From: Okeania sp. KiyG1
GTDB lineage: Bacteria > Cyanobacteriota > Cyanobacteriia > Cyanobacteriales > Microcoleaceae
Direction of reading: 5' to 3'
Assembly (NCBI RefSeq): GCF_014132355.1
Contig: NZ_BLZO01000047.1
Location: 1-51,573, forward strand
DNA: 51,573 nucleotides
The translations under genes were made by a program, and so were the position numbers. Position 1 is the first letter of the stretch; every line of letters begins with the position of its first letter. This document shows, piece after piece, positions 16,340 through 25,729 of this stretch. Under the pieces are notes generated by a model. It was not told where the DNA came from. It saw nothing but the letters and a program-made list of their open reading frames with translations, and did no database searches.

Positions 16340-18205
16340 TTAAAGCAGTTTCTTTTGTTGATAATCAATCGGAATAACTTCTGTAATTTCTGTAGATTGA
16401 ATCACCTTATTTTTACCTCCAAACCAAGGGAAGCTGCTCAAATAATTAGGTAAAATTGACTCTAATCTACTCTTGATTTCTGCCTGAGAAAAGATATCTT
16501 TCCAATTACCTGCTACGGTCAAAACAGGAAGTTTACTCAGAGGTTTTGGAGTCTCAATATAAGTTTGTTGTGGTTGTAAAGTAAACCAGTAAAAAGCATA
16601 AGGACTTAGACTAAAAAAGTATGGATACTCCTTGATAGCTGGAAACTTAGTTCTACCAAAAATTTCCACAGGAACCATACCATTAAAAGCTGATAAATCT
16701 AACTCTACTATTTGCACGAAACGAGAGAGATTAGCTACTACTAAAATATGCTGACCAGAATATGTACGAGTAAAAGCCAAAACCTTCCTATTTTCCGGAT
16801 GCAACAACTCAAACGAACCACGTCCAAAAGCTTGAAAACGTTCCCTCGTAGAAATCAAACGCTTCATCCACCACCACAAAGAATTAGAATTAGCCTGTTG
16901 AGCTTCCACATTAATTGTTTCGTAATGGTATTCAGGGTCAACAATCACAGGAGCATATAACCTTTGTGGATTTGTACGACTAAAACCAGCATTCCGGTCC
17001 GCAGTCCATTGCATCGGAGTCCGCACACCATTACGATCGCCCAAATAAATATTATCTCCCATACCTATTTCATCCCCGTAATACAAAACCGGAGTCCCAG
17101 GTAAAGACAACAATAAACTGTTCAGCAACTCTATTTGCCGACGGTCATTTCCCAATAGAGGGGATAAACGGCGACGAATGCCCAAATTTATTCTGGCCTG
17201 TGGGTCTTGAGCATAAGCCTTATACATATAATCTCGGTCTTCATCGCTGACCATTTCCAGAGTCAACTCATCATGGTTACGCAAAAACAAAGCCCACTGA
17301 CAGTTATTGGGTATGGAAGGAGTTTGCTTGAGAATATCAGAGATTGGAAAATTATCCTCCATCCGCAAAGCCATAAATAAACGAGGCATCAGAGGGAAAT
17401 GAAAATTCATGTGACACTCATCTCCGGCCCCATAATACTTAGCCGCATCTTCAGGCCATTGGTTAGCCTCTGCTAATAACATTCTATTAGGATATTTAGA
17501 ATCTATGTGCCCCCGTAACTTTTTGAGAAAAACGTGGGTTCCTGGCAGGTTTTCGCAATTAGTACCCTCTTCAACACAAAGATAGGGAACTGCATCAAGG
17601 CGCATTCCATCAACCCCCATGCTCAACCAAAAGTCTGCCAACTCTAAAACAGCATCTTGTACCGCAGGGTTTTCGTAGTTGAGGTCTGGTTGATGATAAA
17701 AAAAGCGATGCCAATAGTAAGCTTGAGCCACAGAATCCCATGCCCAATTAGAATTTTCAAAGTCTTGGAAAATAATCCGAACTTCTGGGAATTTATCAGC
17801 ACTGTCACTCCAAACATAAAAATCTCTTTCTACACTACCTTTGGGAGCGCGACGTGCTCTTTGGAACCAAGGGTGTTTGTCCGAGGTATGGTTAACTACA
17901 AGTTCGATAATGACCCGAATACCTCTGTCATGGGCAGCATCTAGAAGTTGTTGAAAATCTTCTATGTTGCCGTAGATAGAGTTAATACTTCTATAGTCAG
18001 CAATGTCATAACCATCATCTCTGAGGGGAGAGGGGAAAAATGGTAGAGTCCAAATTGCTGTTACTCCCAGGTCTTGCAAATAGTCTAATTTTTCTGTAAG
18101 TCCCCGGAGGTCTCCAATACCGTCACCGTTACTATCAGCGAAAGCTCGAACTGGTACTTCATAAATTATGGCGTCTTTGAACCAAAGTGGGTCGTTTTTT
18201 AGCAT
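16340..18205 (-). CDS. treS: Trehalose synthase / maltose alpha-D-glucosyltransferase
   Basis: GH13 enzyme that interconverts maltose and trehalose in the cytosol. The 621 residues begin MLKNDPLWFKDAIIYEVPVR and contain the four GH13 regions: IIELVVNHTS, GMRLDAVPYL (nucleophile D204), LLAEANQW (acid E246) and FLRNHDELT (D312). A C-terminal beta domain and the start of the maltokinase module follow (LPWFGGKNKVIQSTEITEVI). The frame then ends abruptly after IDYQQKKLL. In relatives, this point continues into maltokinase, which here follows in the -1 frame, so the stop at 16340 is not a natural end. The first ATG at 18205 fits the family. A TGATAAC-type minisatellite lies immediately upstream (18214-18250). 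Confidence 0.94.
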   Translation of the reverse strand: MLKNDPLWFKDAIIYEVPVRAFADSNGDGIGDLRGLTEKLDYLQDLGVTAIWTLPFFPSPLRDDGYDIADYRSINSIYGNIEDFQQLLDAAHDRGIRVIIELVVNHTSDKHPWFQRARRAPKGSVERDFYVWSDSADKFPEVRIIFQDFENSNWAWDSVAQAYYWHRFFYHQPDLNYENPAVQDAVLELADFWLSMGVDGMRLDAVPYLCVEEGTNCENLPGTHVFLKKLRGHIDSKYPNRMLLAEANQWPEDAAKYYGAGDECHMNFHFPLMPRLFMALRMEDNFPISDILKQTPSIPNNCQWALFLRNHDELTLEMVSDEDRDYMYKAYAQDPQARINLGIRRRLSPLLGNDRRQIELLNSLLLSLPGTPVLYYGDEIGMGDNIYLGDRNGVRTPMQWTADRNAGFSRTNPQRLYAPVIVDPEYHYETINVEAQQANSNSLWWWMKRLISTRERFQAFGRGSFELLHPENRKVLAFTRTYSGQHILVVANLSRFVQIVELDLSAFNGMVPVEIFGRTKFPAIKEYPYFFSLSPYAFYWFTLQPQQTYIETPKPLSKLPVLTVAGNWKDIFSQAEIKSRLESILPNYLSSFPWFGGKNKVIQSTEITEVIPIDYQQKKLL

Positions 18206-18795
18206 GGGGTTATTTCAGTTATCAGTTATCAGTTATCAGTTATCAGTTATGAGTGGTAATTATATATGTATCAGTAGTCACAAAGTTTAGAAAGTTTAGG
18301 TATTATGGTCAAGCTGAGACTGTTAAGCATAATAAACATCTCCAAATATAGTTCTAAATCACTCTTCATTTCACAAGATATTCAATAATTGATAATTGAT
18401 AATTACCTCTCCCTAAAAACGGATAGGATTGAAGAAAAGAAAAAAATATTTTTTTTCCCTTGAAAGAGGAGGCTTTAAACCTGAATTATTTAATTATTTA
18501 ATTATTTAATTATTAATTCTTAGGCAATAAAGAGTTAACTATTTTTAGAGATGTTTAAAGTAGATTATTTAGGGTATATAGATACTTAACCTCTACCTGA
18601 TGATAATGTATAAATTTGGTCTAGCTTGTACTAGAACTAAACTTTGTTGCTTTTGTCTTTTATTATTCTACTTTGGAAACATTTATCGACAATTAAAACA
18701 AACAAGATTTGTGTGAATATCTGCATATAAACATTTTCTTATTATTTATAACTTCTGTACTTATGTTGAGACAGTACTTTCAAGTAGTTGGTGAC
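18206..18795. other. Gene-free stretch with repeats between treS and the DUF4407 gene
   Basis: It has ATCAGTTATC units (18214-18250), AATTGATAATTGATAATTAC leading to a GGATAGGATTGAAG repeat with AAAGAGGAGGCTTTAAACC (18378-18500), and ATTTAATT microsatellite (18484-18515). No coding potential was seen. Confidence 0.6.
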
Positions 18796-19757
18796 TTATA
18801 AGCCAGAATAAATCTTTCCCAACAAATCATCAATTAAATACTGAATCAAATCCAAATCTTGCTTAATTTTTTTTTCCACAATGCTAATTGCTGTTTGTTT
18901 AGCTTGTTCATTAGGAAGAGTTTCGGCATATTGTAAACCTTCTAAATACCGCTTAAACGCTTCCTTAATTCGCCCATCCATAGTGACACTAAATTGTTCA
19001 TAAATTCTAGCAATATGCTCTTTTGTTTGTGCATCTAAAACTATTCTTTTTCGAGATAGTGCAGCTGCTATCTGCATTTCAAGTTCTTGTTCTTTAGCTG
19101 CACACATCTTTGAAAAAATTCTCATCTCATGTTTGTGATACTCACTCATTTTTTCCAGATGATGTTGGTTCTCAAGTTTTTCTTCTTGAGTAGGAAATAA
19201 GCGACCAAATATTCCAGAATTATTATATTTGAAATTAGAGTTTTGATGTTGTAACTGGAGATATTCTTGAGTTAAATTTTTAATTATCTCATCAGATGAA
19301 TTGTATTTGATTGATCGTTGTTTTTGTTCAATTTTAGACTCTACTTTATCAACATTTCTTACTTGAACTGCTCCCATTAACATAAGTGTAGTAAGAGGTG
19401 TAGTTAGAGCAGTTGAAAAAATTATATTGACTAAAAGCTTAACTAAGAAAGATAGGTTTAAGTTAGTTGAAAAACTAAGAATACTTCGATCCATACCCCA
19501 CATAAACGATCCTGCTAAAACTCCACCAAAAATACCTCCTACAGGTGAACCAAGAGAAATTAAAATAAAAGTATAACCACCAAATGTAGCAAGGGTTGTT
19601 GATACTATAGCCATTGCTCCTAAGCCAGCATAAGATTTTTTTAAGTGTAGCGGTAACTTTTTATTGTCTACACCTGTCCACCAAATTAAGAAAGATTGAA
19701 ATGGAGTGGTGATGAATCTTAAAAGTGAAGTTTTTGCTTATCTTTATTATTAACCAT
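18796..19757 (-). CDS. DUF4407-like membrane protein with coiled coil; start region frameshifted
   Basis: The continuous frame 18796-19614 gives 272 residues: three to four transmembrane stretches (GGYTFILISLGSPVGGIFGG, FSTALTTPLTTLMLMGA), the family-typical WGMDRSI, then a long charged coiled coil (QKQRSIKYNS through EKKIKQDLD). Reading further upstream in frame gives the missing family start, TPFQSFLIWWTGVDNKKLP and SYAGLGAMAIV. The likely ATG is at 19755-19757 (MVNNKDKQKLHF), in a frame one base off; a missing T in the TTTT run at 19721-19724 would restore it. The function of DUF4407 proteins is unknown. The gene stands alone. Confidence 0.75.
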
Positions 19758-19900
19758 TTTTATTATAATTTCTAGAAATGTAAAAAATAATTTATTAAAA
19801 GCTTGACAGATTTTTGATTGTTTGATCTCCACCAATCATCGTATCAAAATTTTTTGATTTTCATCAATCATCATATCAAATCAGTAAATTTTCTGCTTTG

Positions 19901-20650
19901 ACAATTAATTTTTCGATTCTTGATTTACTAACAATTTTTCTGTGACTAGAGGAAATTTTGTGAAGAGAGATTTAGAGTCAGATATTTTCATAGTCAGTGG
20001 AAATAAAGTCTGAGTTTCCTTACTCTCTAGGTTTGATGTTCTACTATTGCGTATGTCGCAACAGTGAAATTTTACAATTAATTTTTCGATTCTTGATTTA
20101 CTAACAATTTTTCTGTGACTAGAGGAAATTTTGTGAAGAGAGATAGTCAAATATTTTCTGTCAGTGGAAATAAAGTCTGAGTTTCCTTACTCTCTGGGTT
20201 TGATGTTCTACTATTGCGTATGTCGCAACAGTGAAATTTTACAATTAATTTTTCGATTCTTGATTTACTAACAATTTTTCTGTGACTAGAGGAAATTCTG
20301 AGTAGGGAGGGAGATAGTCAAATATTTTCTGTCAGTGGAAATAAAATCTGAGTTTCCTTACTCTCTAGGTTTGATGTTCTACTATTGTGTATGTCGCAAC
20401 AGTGAAATTTTACAATTAATTTTTCGATTCTTGATTTACTAACAATTTTTCTGTGACTAGAAGAAATTTTGTGAAGAGAGATAGTCAAATATTTTCTGTC
20501 AGTGGAAATAAAGTCTGAGTTTCCTTACTCTCTAGGTTTGATGTTCTACTATTGTGTATGTCGCAACAGTGAAATTTTACAATTAATTTTTCGATTCTTG
20601 ATTTACTAACAATTTTTCTGTGACTAGAAGAAATTCTGGGTAGGGAGAAA
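19901..20650. repeat. Array of about 4.4 repeats of 167-173 bp upstream of the ABC1 kinase gene
   Basis: Units start ACAATTAATTTTTCGATTCT at 19901, 20074, 20241, 20412 and 20579. Each contains TTTACTAACAATTTTTCTGT, GACTAGAGGAAATT, AGTGGAAATAAAGTCTGAGT and TGTGTATGTCGCAACAGTGA. Length differences come from small indels near the GAAGAGAGAT segment. No coding frame is kept across units. The last unit ends 150 bases before the start codon at 20798. Confidence 0.92.
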
Positions 20651-20797
20651 TAGAGTCAAATTCTTACTTTTGACTTTTGACTTTTGACTTTTGATTTTTG
20701 ACTTGAGTTGACTTTTGACTTCAGCAAAGACTTCAGTGAAACGACAGCCATATTGTTACAATGTTTAACAAAAGTAATTAAATTTTTCTAAAATTTT

Positions 20798-22837
20798 ATG
20801 AATATGGAAACAATATCATCTACTACTCAACGAGAATATTTGAATTCACATAATAAGAAATTAGACACATTAGAAATTGAGGCAACACCAGTCACAAATA
20901 TAGATATGGTTAAGTCTCAAGATTATTCAAAACCAGTAGAAAGTAATGCTCTACGCTATGACCCAGAAGCAATTACAGCCTTATACAGTAAACGCCCTTT
21001 GCCAGTATGGAAAAGGCGCATCAGTGTTTTATGGACTTTTTTATCATTTGCTTTTAGCTTGTGGTTGGACAAAATTACAGGTAATGCCACTAAAAATGAA
21101 CCAAAACGGGCAATTAGGTTAAGAGAAATATTGACAAATCTAGGTCCTGCTTTTATTAAAGTGGGACAAGCACTATCTACTCGACCAGATTTAGCTTCTC
21201 CCACATATTTAGAAGAGTTGACTAAATTACAAGACCAATTACCCCCTTTTCCTAATGAATTAGCCTATCGTTTTATAGAAGAAGAATTAGGTTTCCGTCC
21301 AGAAGAAATTTATGCAGAATTAACACCTAATCCCATTGCTGCTGCTTCCCTTGGACAAGTTTATAAAGGCAAACTTAAAACAGGCGAACCAGTAGCAGTA
21401 AAAGTACAACGTCCTGGTTTAGCGGAAAATATTGCTTTAGACATTTATATATTAAGAACACTAGCTATTTGGGCACATAAAAGTATTAAGCGACTCCGCA
21501 GTGACTTAGTAGCTATTATGGATGAGTTTGGGACTCGAATATTTGAGGAAATGGACTACACTCAAGAGGGTCGTAATGCGGAAAAATTTAAGCAACTCTA
21601 CGGTCATCTTCCAGATATTTATGTTCCTAAAATTTATTGGCAATATACAGGTCGTCGTGTATTAACAATGGAGTGGATAACGGGTACTAAACTAACTAAT
21701 TTGGAAGCGGTAAAAGCCAAAAATATTGATGCCAAATATCTGATAGAAATTGGTGTGCAATGTTCTTTGAGACAGTTATTGGAACATGGTTTTTTTCATG
21801 CTGACCCTCATCCTGGTAATTTATTAGCTAGCCCAGAAGGTAAGTTGGTTTACCTAGATTTTGGGATGATGAGTGAAGTTAAACCTTATCAGAGATATGG
21901 TTTATTAGAAGCAGTTGTACATTTGGTAAATCGTGATTTTGAAGCCTTAGCTCAGGATTATATTAAGCTGGAATTTTTGACTCCTGATACTGATGTAACT
22001 CCGATTATTCCTGCTTTAGCTGGTGTGTTTAATAATGCTCTTGGTGCTAGTGTGGCAGAGCTTAATTTTAAGAGTATTACAGACCAGTTATCAGCTTTAA
22101 TGTATGAGTATCCATTTACTGTGCCTGCTTATTATGCTTTGATTATTCGTTCTTTGGTAACTTTGGAAGGTATTGCGATTAATGTCGAGCCTAATTTTAA
22201 GGTGTTGAGTAAGGCTTATCCTTATGTGGCAAAACGTTTACTAACTGACCCTGCTCCTGAGTTAAGAACTTCTCTGAAAGATTTACTTTTTAAGGATGGT
22301 GATTTTCGTTGGAATAGATTGGAAAATCTCTTAAGAAATGCCAGTAATAGTGATGATTATGATATTAGCAAGGTGTTAGACCAAGCTCTAGATTTTTTAT
22401 TGTCTGAACGTGGTGATTTTATTAGGGTGCGTTTAGTCGAAGAATTGATTAATAGTCTTGACCTAGCATCCAGAAATACTTTTTCTAATGTGAGAAATAG
22501 AGTGGGTGAATTGTTAGGTATGAAGGAAGAAAAACCGACCAGAATTACATCTAAAAATTCTCCAGAAGAAAAAAGAGTAGAGCATATTCAACGTATTTGG
22601 CAAATTATTCAAGATACTCCTGGTTTTGATGCTATGCAGTTAGCGCAGTTAGTACCAAATTTGTTGGTTAAACCAGAAATGCAAAAGATGGGGCAAGAAG
22701 TTGCAAGTGGTTTGACTCAACGGGCGATCGCTCGTTTGATTCGTCAAGTATTATTATCTCCAGAGAATTCTAATGGTAATGGTAATGGTCATCAACCAGA
22801 TACTAAACCTCAACTTTCTTTGCCTATTCCTAGGTAA
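20798..22837 (+). CDS. ABC1/UbiB (AarF) family atypical kinase
   Basis: UbiB-like ATPases support quinone and lipid metabolism; in cyanobacteria several copies occur, linked to plastoquinone/tocopherol or stress. The 679 residues show K121-x-G-Q124 in KVGQALSTRPDLASP, the alanine-rich loop AAASLGQVY (181-189), the ATP-site Lys in VAVKVQRPG (K202), EEMDYTQEGRNAE, the catalytic loop HADPHPGN (334-341) and D354-F-G. All signature residues are intact. The C-terminal 200 residues and the first 60 are less conserved; two membrane-interacting helices could be present, as in other members, but were not mapped. ATG 20798 or the ATG two codons later are both possible. A long repeat array precedes the gene. 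Confidence 0.93.
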   Translation: MNMETISSTTQREYLNSHNKKLDTLEIEATPVTNIDMVKSQDYSKPVESNALRYDPEAITALYSKRPLPVWKRRISVLWTFLSFAFSLWLDKITGNATKNEPKRAIRLREILTNLGPAFIKVGQALSTRPDLASPTYLEELTKLQDQLPPFPNELAYRFIEEELGFRPEEIYAELTPNPIAAASLGQVYKGKLKTGEPVAVKVQRPGLAENIALDIYILRTLAIWAHKSIKRLRSDLVAIMDEFGTRIFEEMDYTQEGRNAEKFKQLYGHLPDIYVPKIYWQYTGRRVLTMEWITGTKLTNLEAVKAKNIDAKYLIEIGVQCSLRQLLEHGFFHADPHPGNLLASPEGKLVYLDFGMMSEVKPYQRYGLLEAVVHLVNRDFEALAQDYIKLEFLTPDTDVTPIIPALAGVFNNALGASVAELNFKSITDQLSALMYEYPFTVPAYYALIIRSLVTLEGIAINVEPNFKVLSKAYPYVAKRLLTDPAPELRTSLKDLLFKDGDFRWNRLENLLRNASNSDDYDISKVLDQALDFLLSERGDFIRVRLVEELINSLDLASRNTFSNVRNRVGELLGMKEEKPTRITSKNSPEEKRVEHIQRIWQIIQDTPGFDAMQLAQLVPNLLVKPEMQKMGQEVASGLTQRAIARLIRQVLLSPENSNGNGNGHQPDTKPQLSLPIPR

Positions 22838-22937
22838 GTTGATTAATTATTTAATAGTTAATTATTATTAGTTGTTAGTAAGAAAAGTTTCTACTGGCAA
22901 CTAATTTTTTTCAAAAATGGAGGCTTAATTGAGCAAT

Positions 22938-23078
22938 AATACCAAATTGATAAATGTTTGCTACAAATAATTTTCTAGGTGTTAGGTGGTAGGTAGTAGG
23001 TACTAGATGCTAGGTTTTAGGTTTTAGCTGGATTATTATAACCAGTTTATTTGTAACATTCTTTTTCCAACTTGTATA
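22938..23078. repeat. MITE-like element, ATACCAATTTG family (copy 3)
   Basis: Left end ATACCAAATTGATAAATGTT with TGCTACAAATA; right end TTGTAACATTCTTTTTCCAA then CTTGTAT. The interior is a GTTAGGTGGTAGGTAGTAGG minisatellite. Confidence 0.75.
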
Positions 23079-23093
23079 ATACCAAATTTAATT

Positions 23094-23337
23094 TAATTAG
23101 GGCTTGCTGATTAATTTTCAAAGCCTTTATCTGTCAATACTTGATAATTTTTAGAGTTAAAAAGGTGCAAGTTTTTTGGTCTAAAAAGCTAAAAAAGTTA
23201 GAGTTTTGAGTAGATAAGGATAAAAAATAAAGGGATATTTCTTTCTCCTAAATCCTCTAAATTCAGAATTCAGAATTCAGAATTATAAATCCTGAATTAT
23301 ATCCTCAACTATAAGACTTTTTTAGCAAACCCTAATT
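23094..23337. repeat. MITE, TAATTAGGGCTTGCTGA family (copy 1)
   Basis: Left end TAATTAGGGCTTGCTGATTA and right end TTTTTTAGCAAACCCTAATTA are inverted repeats. It shares its terminal TAATTA (23333-23338) with the adjoining copy 2. No open frame is present. Confidence 0.8.
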
Positions 23338-23632
23338 AGGGCTTGCCGATTAAATCTAAAAGTTTTTATAGACAAAGGTTTTAGCCTTTTTAAGTATCAA
23401 AAAGTGCGAGGTTTTAGGTGGTAATGGTTCAAAAATGAGTGGATTTTGGTCAAGAGTTGAGCAGAAAAATCAAGGGACGATTCTTCCTACTATTTCCTCT
23501 ATAGTTCCCATTTCTCCTGTCTTCCCCTCCCCTCCTGGGAGGGACTAGGGGTGGATTGGGAAGGGTTAGGGGTGGGTTGTCTCCTGTCTCCTACCCCAGC
23601 AAAAAGACTTTCCATACGCAAACCCTAATTAG
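23333..23632. repeat. MITE, TAATTAGGGCTTGCTGA family (copy 2)
   Basis: Ends TAATTAGGGCTTGCCGATTA and CATACGCAAACCCTAATTA. It is 300 bp and includes the GC-rich palindromic piece CCTCCTGGGAGGGACTAGGG also seen at 35450 and inside tnpB at 44868. Copy 3 is at 35252-35518. Confidence 0.8.
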
Positions 23633-23784
23633 TATATTTCTAAAGAGGGGAAGGGAAAAGGCAAAAGGCAGAATGATTAAAAAAGAGTTGGAAAAAGTAT
23701 CTTTTCATGACTAGATTTAGTATAAAATTTCAACTCTAATATACAGTATATAAATTATATTATAGGAAATTCAACAAATTGAAA

Positions 23785-24799
23785 ATGAACATTTATCAAA
23801 AATCATTCAAGCTCATTTTAGCGGAAAATACAAACATTCCTGCAATGATTAACGCTATTATTGGAGCTACTCTTCAAGGGCGAAATGATACCAAAAATAG
23901 CGATTTAACTTTTCGTCAAGTACACATTTTTCATTCTGAACAATCATTACAAGCTTTGACAACTTCAGTAGCTTGGCAAGAAGCTCTAAGCAACTATAAA
24001 ATTTCTTCAACAAGTTTAGTTCATCATGTCACAAAAATAGAAGATTCTAATGTTGATAGATTTAGGGTTCTTGTAGAGTAACTACGAACAATTGTTAACC
24101 CTCTTGATAACCCACAAAACTATATTGACTTGACAGGTGGTATTTCATCTCTTAAGTCTATACTTGCTGTTTTTGCTTATGTACTTGATATAGAAAATAT
24201 GTAAGCATTCAGCGGTCAACTATCAGCTATTCCTACGGAATGCTTACGAAAATATTTATTCGTTGGAAATAGATTTCTCTAAATATACAGTTATTAGAAA
24301 AAAGCAAGCTAGTCTTTTTTACCATTATTTAGAAAAAGCAGGCGTCAGTATAAAATATCGCAAATTTCCGCCGATAAGGGAGTTTGATAATTTCGGAAAA
24401 TTAAACTACACAGAAGTTTTACGCCATCGCTTAAATATTAACGATCTTGTAAATTGCCTAACAAATTTATTACCTTCTTGATTTGATATTGAACATTTAC
24501 GAGAATCGCTTTTATCTGGGGTAAATTCTCGCCTAATTGGTGAAGTAACTGAAGAAACCTATAGTTATCGTCATTCTATTTTTTCTTCCTCTGCTGGAGT
24601 TGAAGAAGTCGCAAATATCATTTTAACTATTATCAAAAGTGCTGATTTGGAAAACAAAACACTAGGAAAAAAGTTAGATGAAGTGCGGGATATGTTTTCT
24701 CAAAATCCCAAATACTTCGTTAATACTGAAACATTAGAATATATCACTAGACTAATCACCTCCGTACGAAATGATTCAGTTATCAGTACCTTTGGCTAA
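23785..24799 (+). pseudogene. Broken gene of unrecognised family with a DLTGG motif
   Basis: The reading begins at ATG 23785 (MNIYQKSFKLILAENTNIPA), with HIFHSEQSLQALTTSVAWQE in the middle, and meets an in-frame TAA at 24079. The same frame continues as LDNPQNYIDLTGGISSLKSI to 24204. There a repeat fragment (GCATTCAGCGGTC to GAATGCTTAC, 24206-24247) is inserted. After it, the frame resumes with LEIDFSKYTVIRKKQASLFY to a stop at 24479-24481. The next part, FDIEHLRESLLSGVNSRLIG through YITRLITSVRN, runs to about 24799. DLTGG followed by a hydrophobic helix is reminiscent of nucleotide-binding CARF-type domains, but that is weak. The gene is clearly dead: nonsense codons plus a repeat insertion. 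Confidence 0.6.
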
Positions 24800-25729
24800 A
24801 GCATCGGGATTGAAATACTAAATTGAATTGAATTGAATTGAAATTTTTTCATCCCCTTGAAAGGGGAAGCTTGAGACCTTATTTTTTGGTCAAAAATCAC
24901 CTGAAGTTGCTTTAGCTAGACGCATTGCTAAAGCTCAAGGTAGAGTTCAATAATTGATAATTGATAATGGATAATTGATAATTTATAATTACCTCTCTCT
25001 AATACCAATTTTAAAAAAGAATGCTACAAAAAGTTAGACCTTGATCGGATATGCTTAAAAATAGCTAGTCTAGTTAATTTTAGATAGTTATTTATATTGT
25101 TTTTCCATTTTTTAAAATATTTATCCCTTCTTCCTTATTCCCTCTTCCTTATTTATTACTTCTAACATTCGTAACAAATATTTATCAAATTGGTATAAAA
25201 GGAAGAGGATTGAATAAAAGGAAATTTTTTCTTGTTTCTCCTTTAAAGGAGAAGCATTAAACCTTAATTATTCCGTAAAATTATGGGTATAGCTTTAAAA
25301 AATTAGAAATATAAAATTAGCAAAAATCAACTACAGCCTCAAGTTTTATAATTAATATAATGTCAAGCAGCAAGTGTATTTTAATTCAAGAATTTTTTGA
25401 CATTTTAATCTAACTATTTTTCAGAGAAAAATTCTAATAGCTTGTGAAAAATATTATTATAGTTAATAGGCACTAGACATCTTTCAAAAAGATATAGATT
25501 TTTCCAAGAGTAGAGAACCGGAAACAGAGAAGATCTTTTCATAATCAAGATACGAAAAATAATTTTGTAAGTGACTTTTACAGCTCTAGCTTATCTTAAA
25601 TAAAGAGCAAGTTTATTTTCTGTAGATATCTATTAAAAATCCTTTATATTCTGACTCGCTGACTCCAGCAATTCTTACTCCTAACCAACACTAAAATATT
25701 ACAAATGAAATTAGGATGACTATATAACT
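24800..25729. other. Gene-free stretch with repeats and a 20-residue gene scrap
   Basis: It holds an AATTG microsatellite (24819-24842), a CCCCTTGAAAGGGG hairpin (24854-24867), and a scrap at about 24885-24952 that reads GQKSPEVALARRIAKAQGRV with a stop, whose parent gene is not recognised. Then come AATTGATAATGG units, a MITE of the ATACCAATTTG family (25001-25197), and AAAGGAGAAGCATTAAACC (25242-25262). From 25300 to 25729 only AT-rich sequence was seen, presumably including the promoter of the next gene. Confidence 0.55.
25001..25197. repeat. MITE-like element, ATACCAATTTG family (copy 4)
   Basis: Starts AATACCAATTTTAAAAAAGA with ATGCTACAAA and ends AACATTCGTAACAAATATTT with ATCAAATTGGTATA. 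The interior has TTCCTTATTCCC minisatellite units. Confidence 0.75.
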
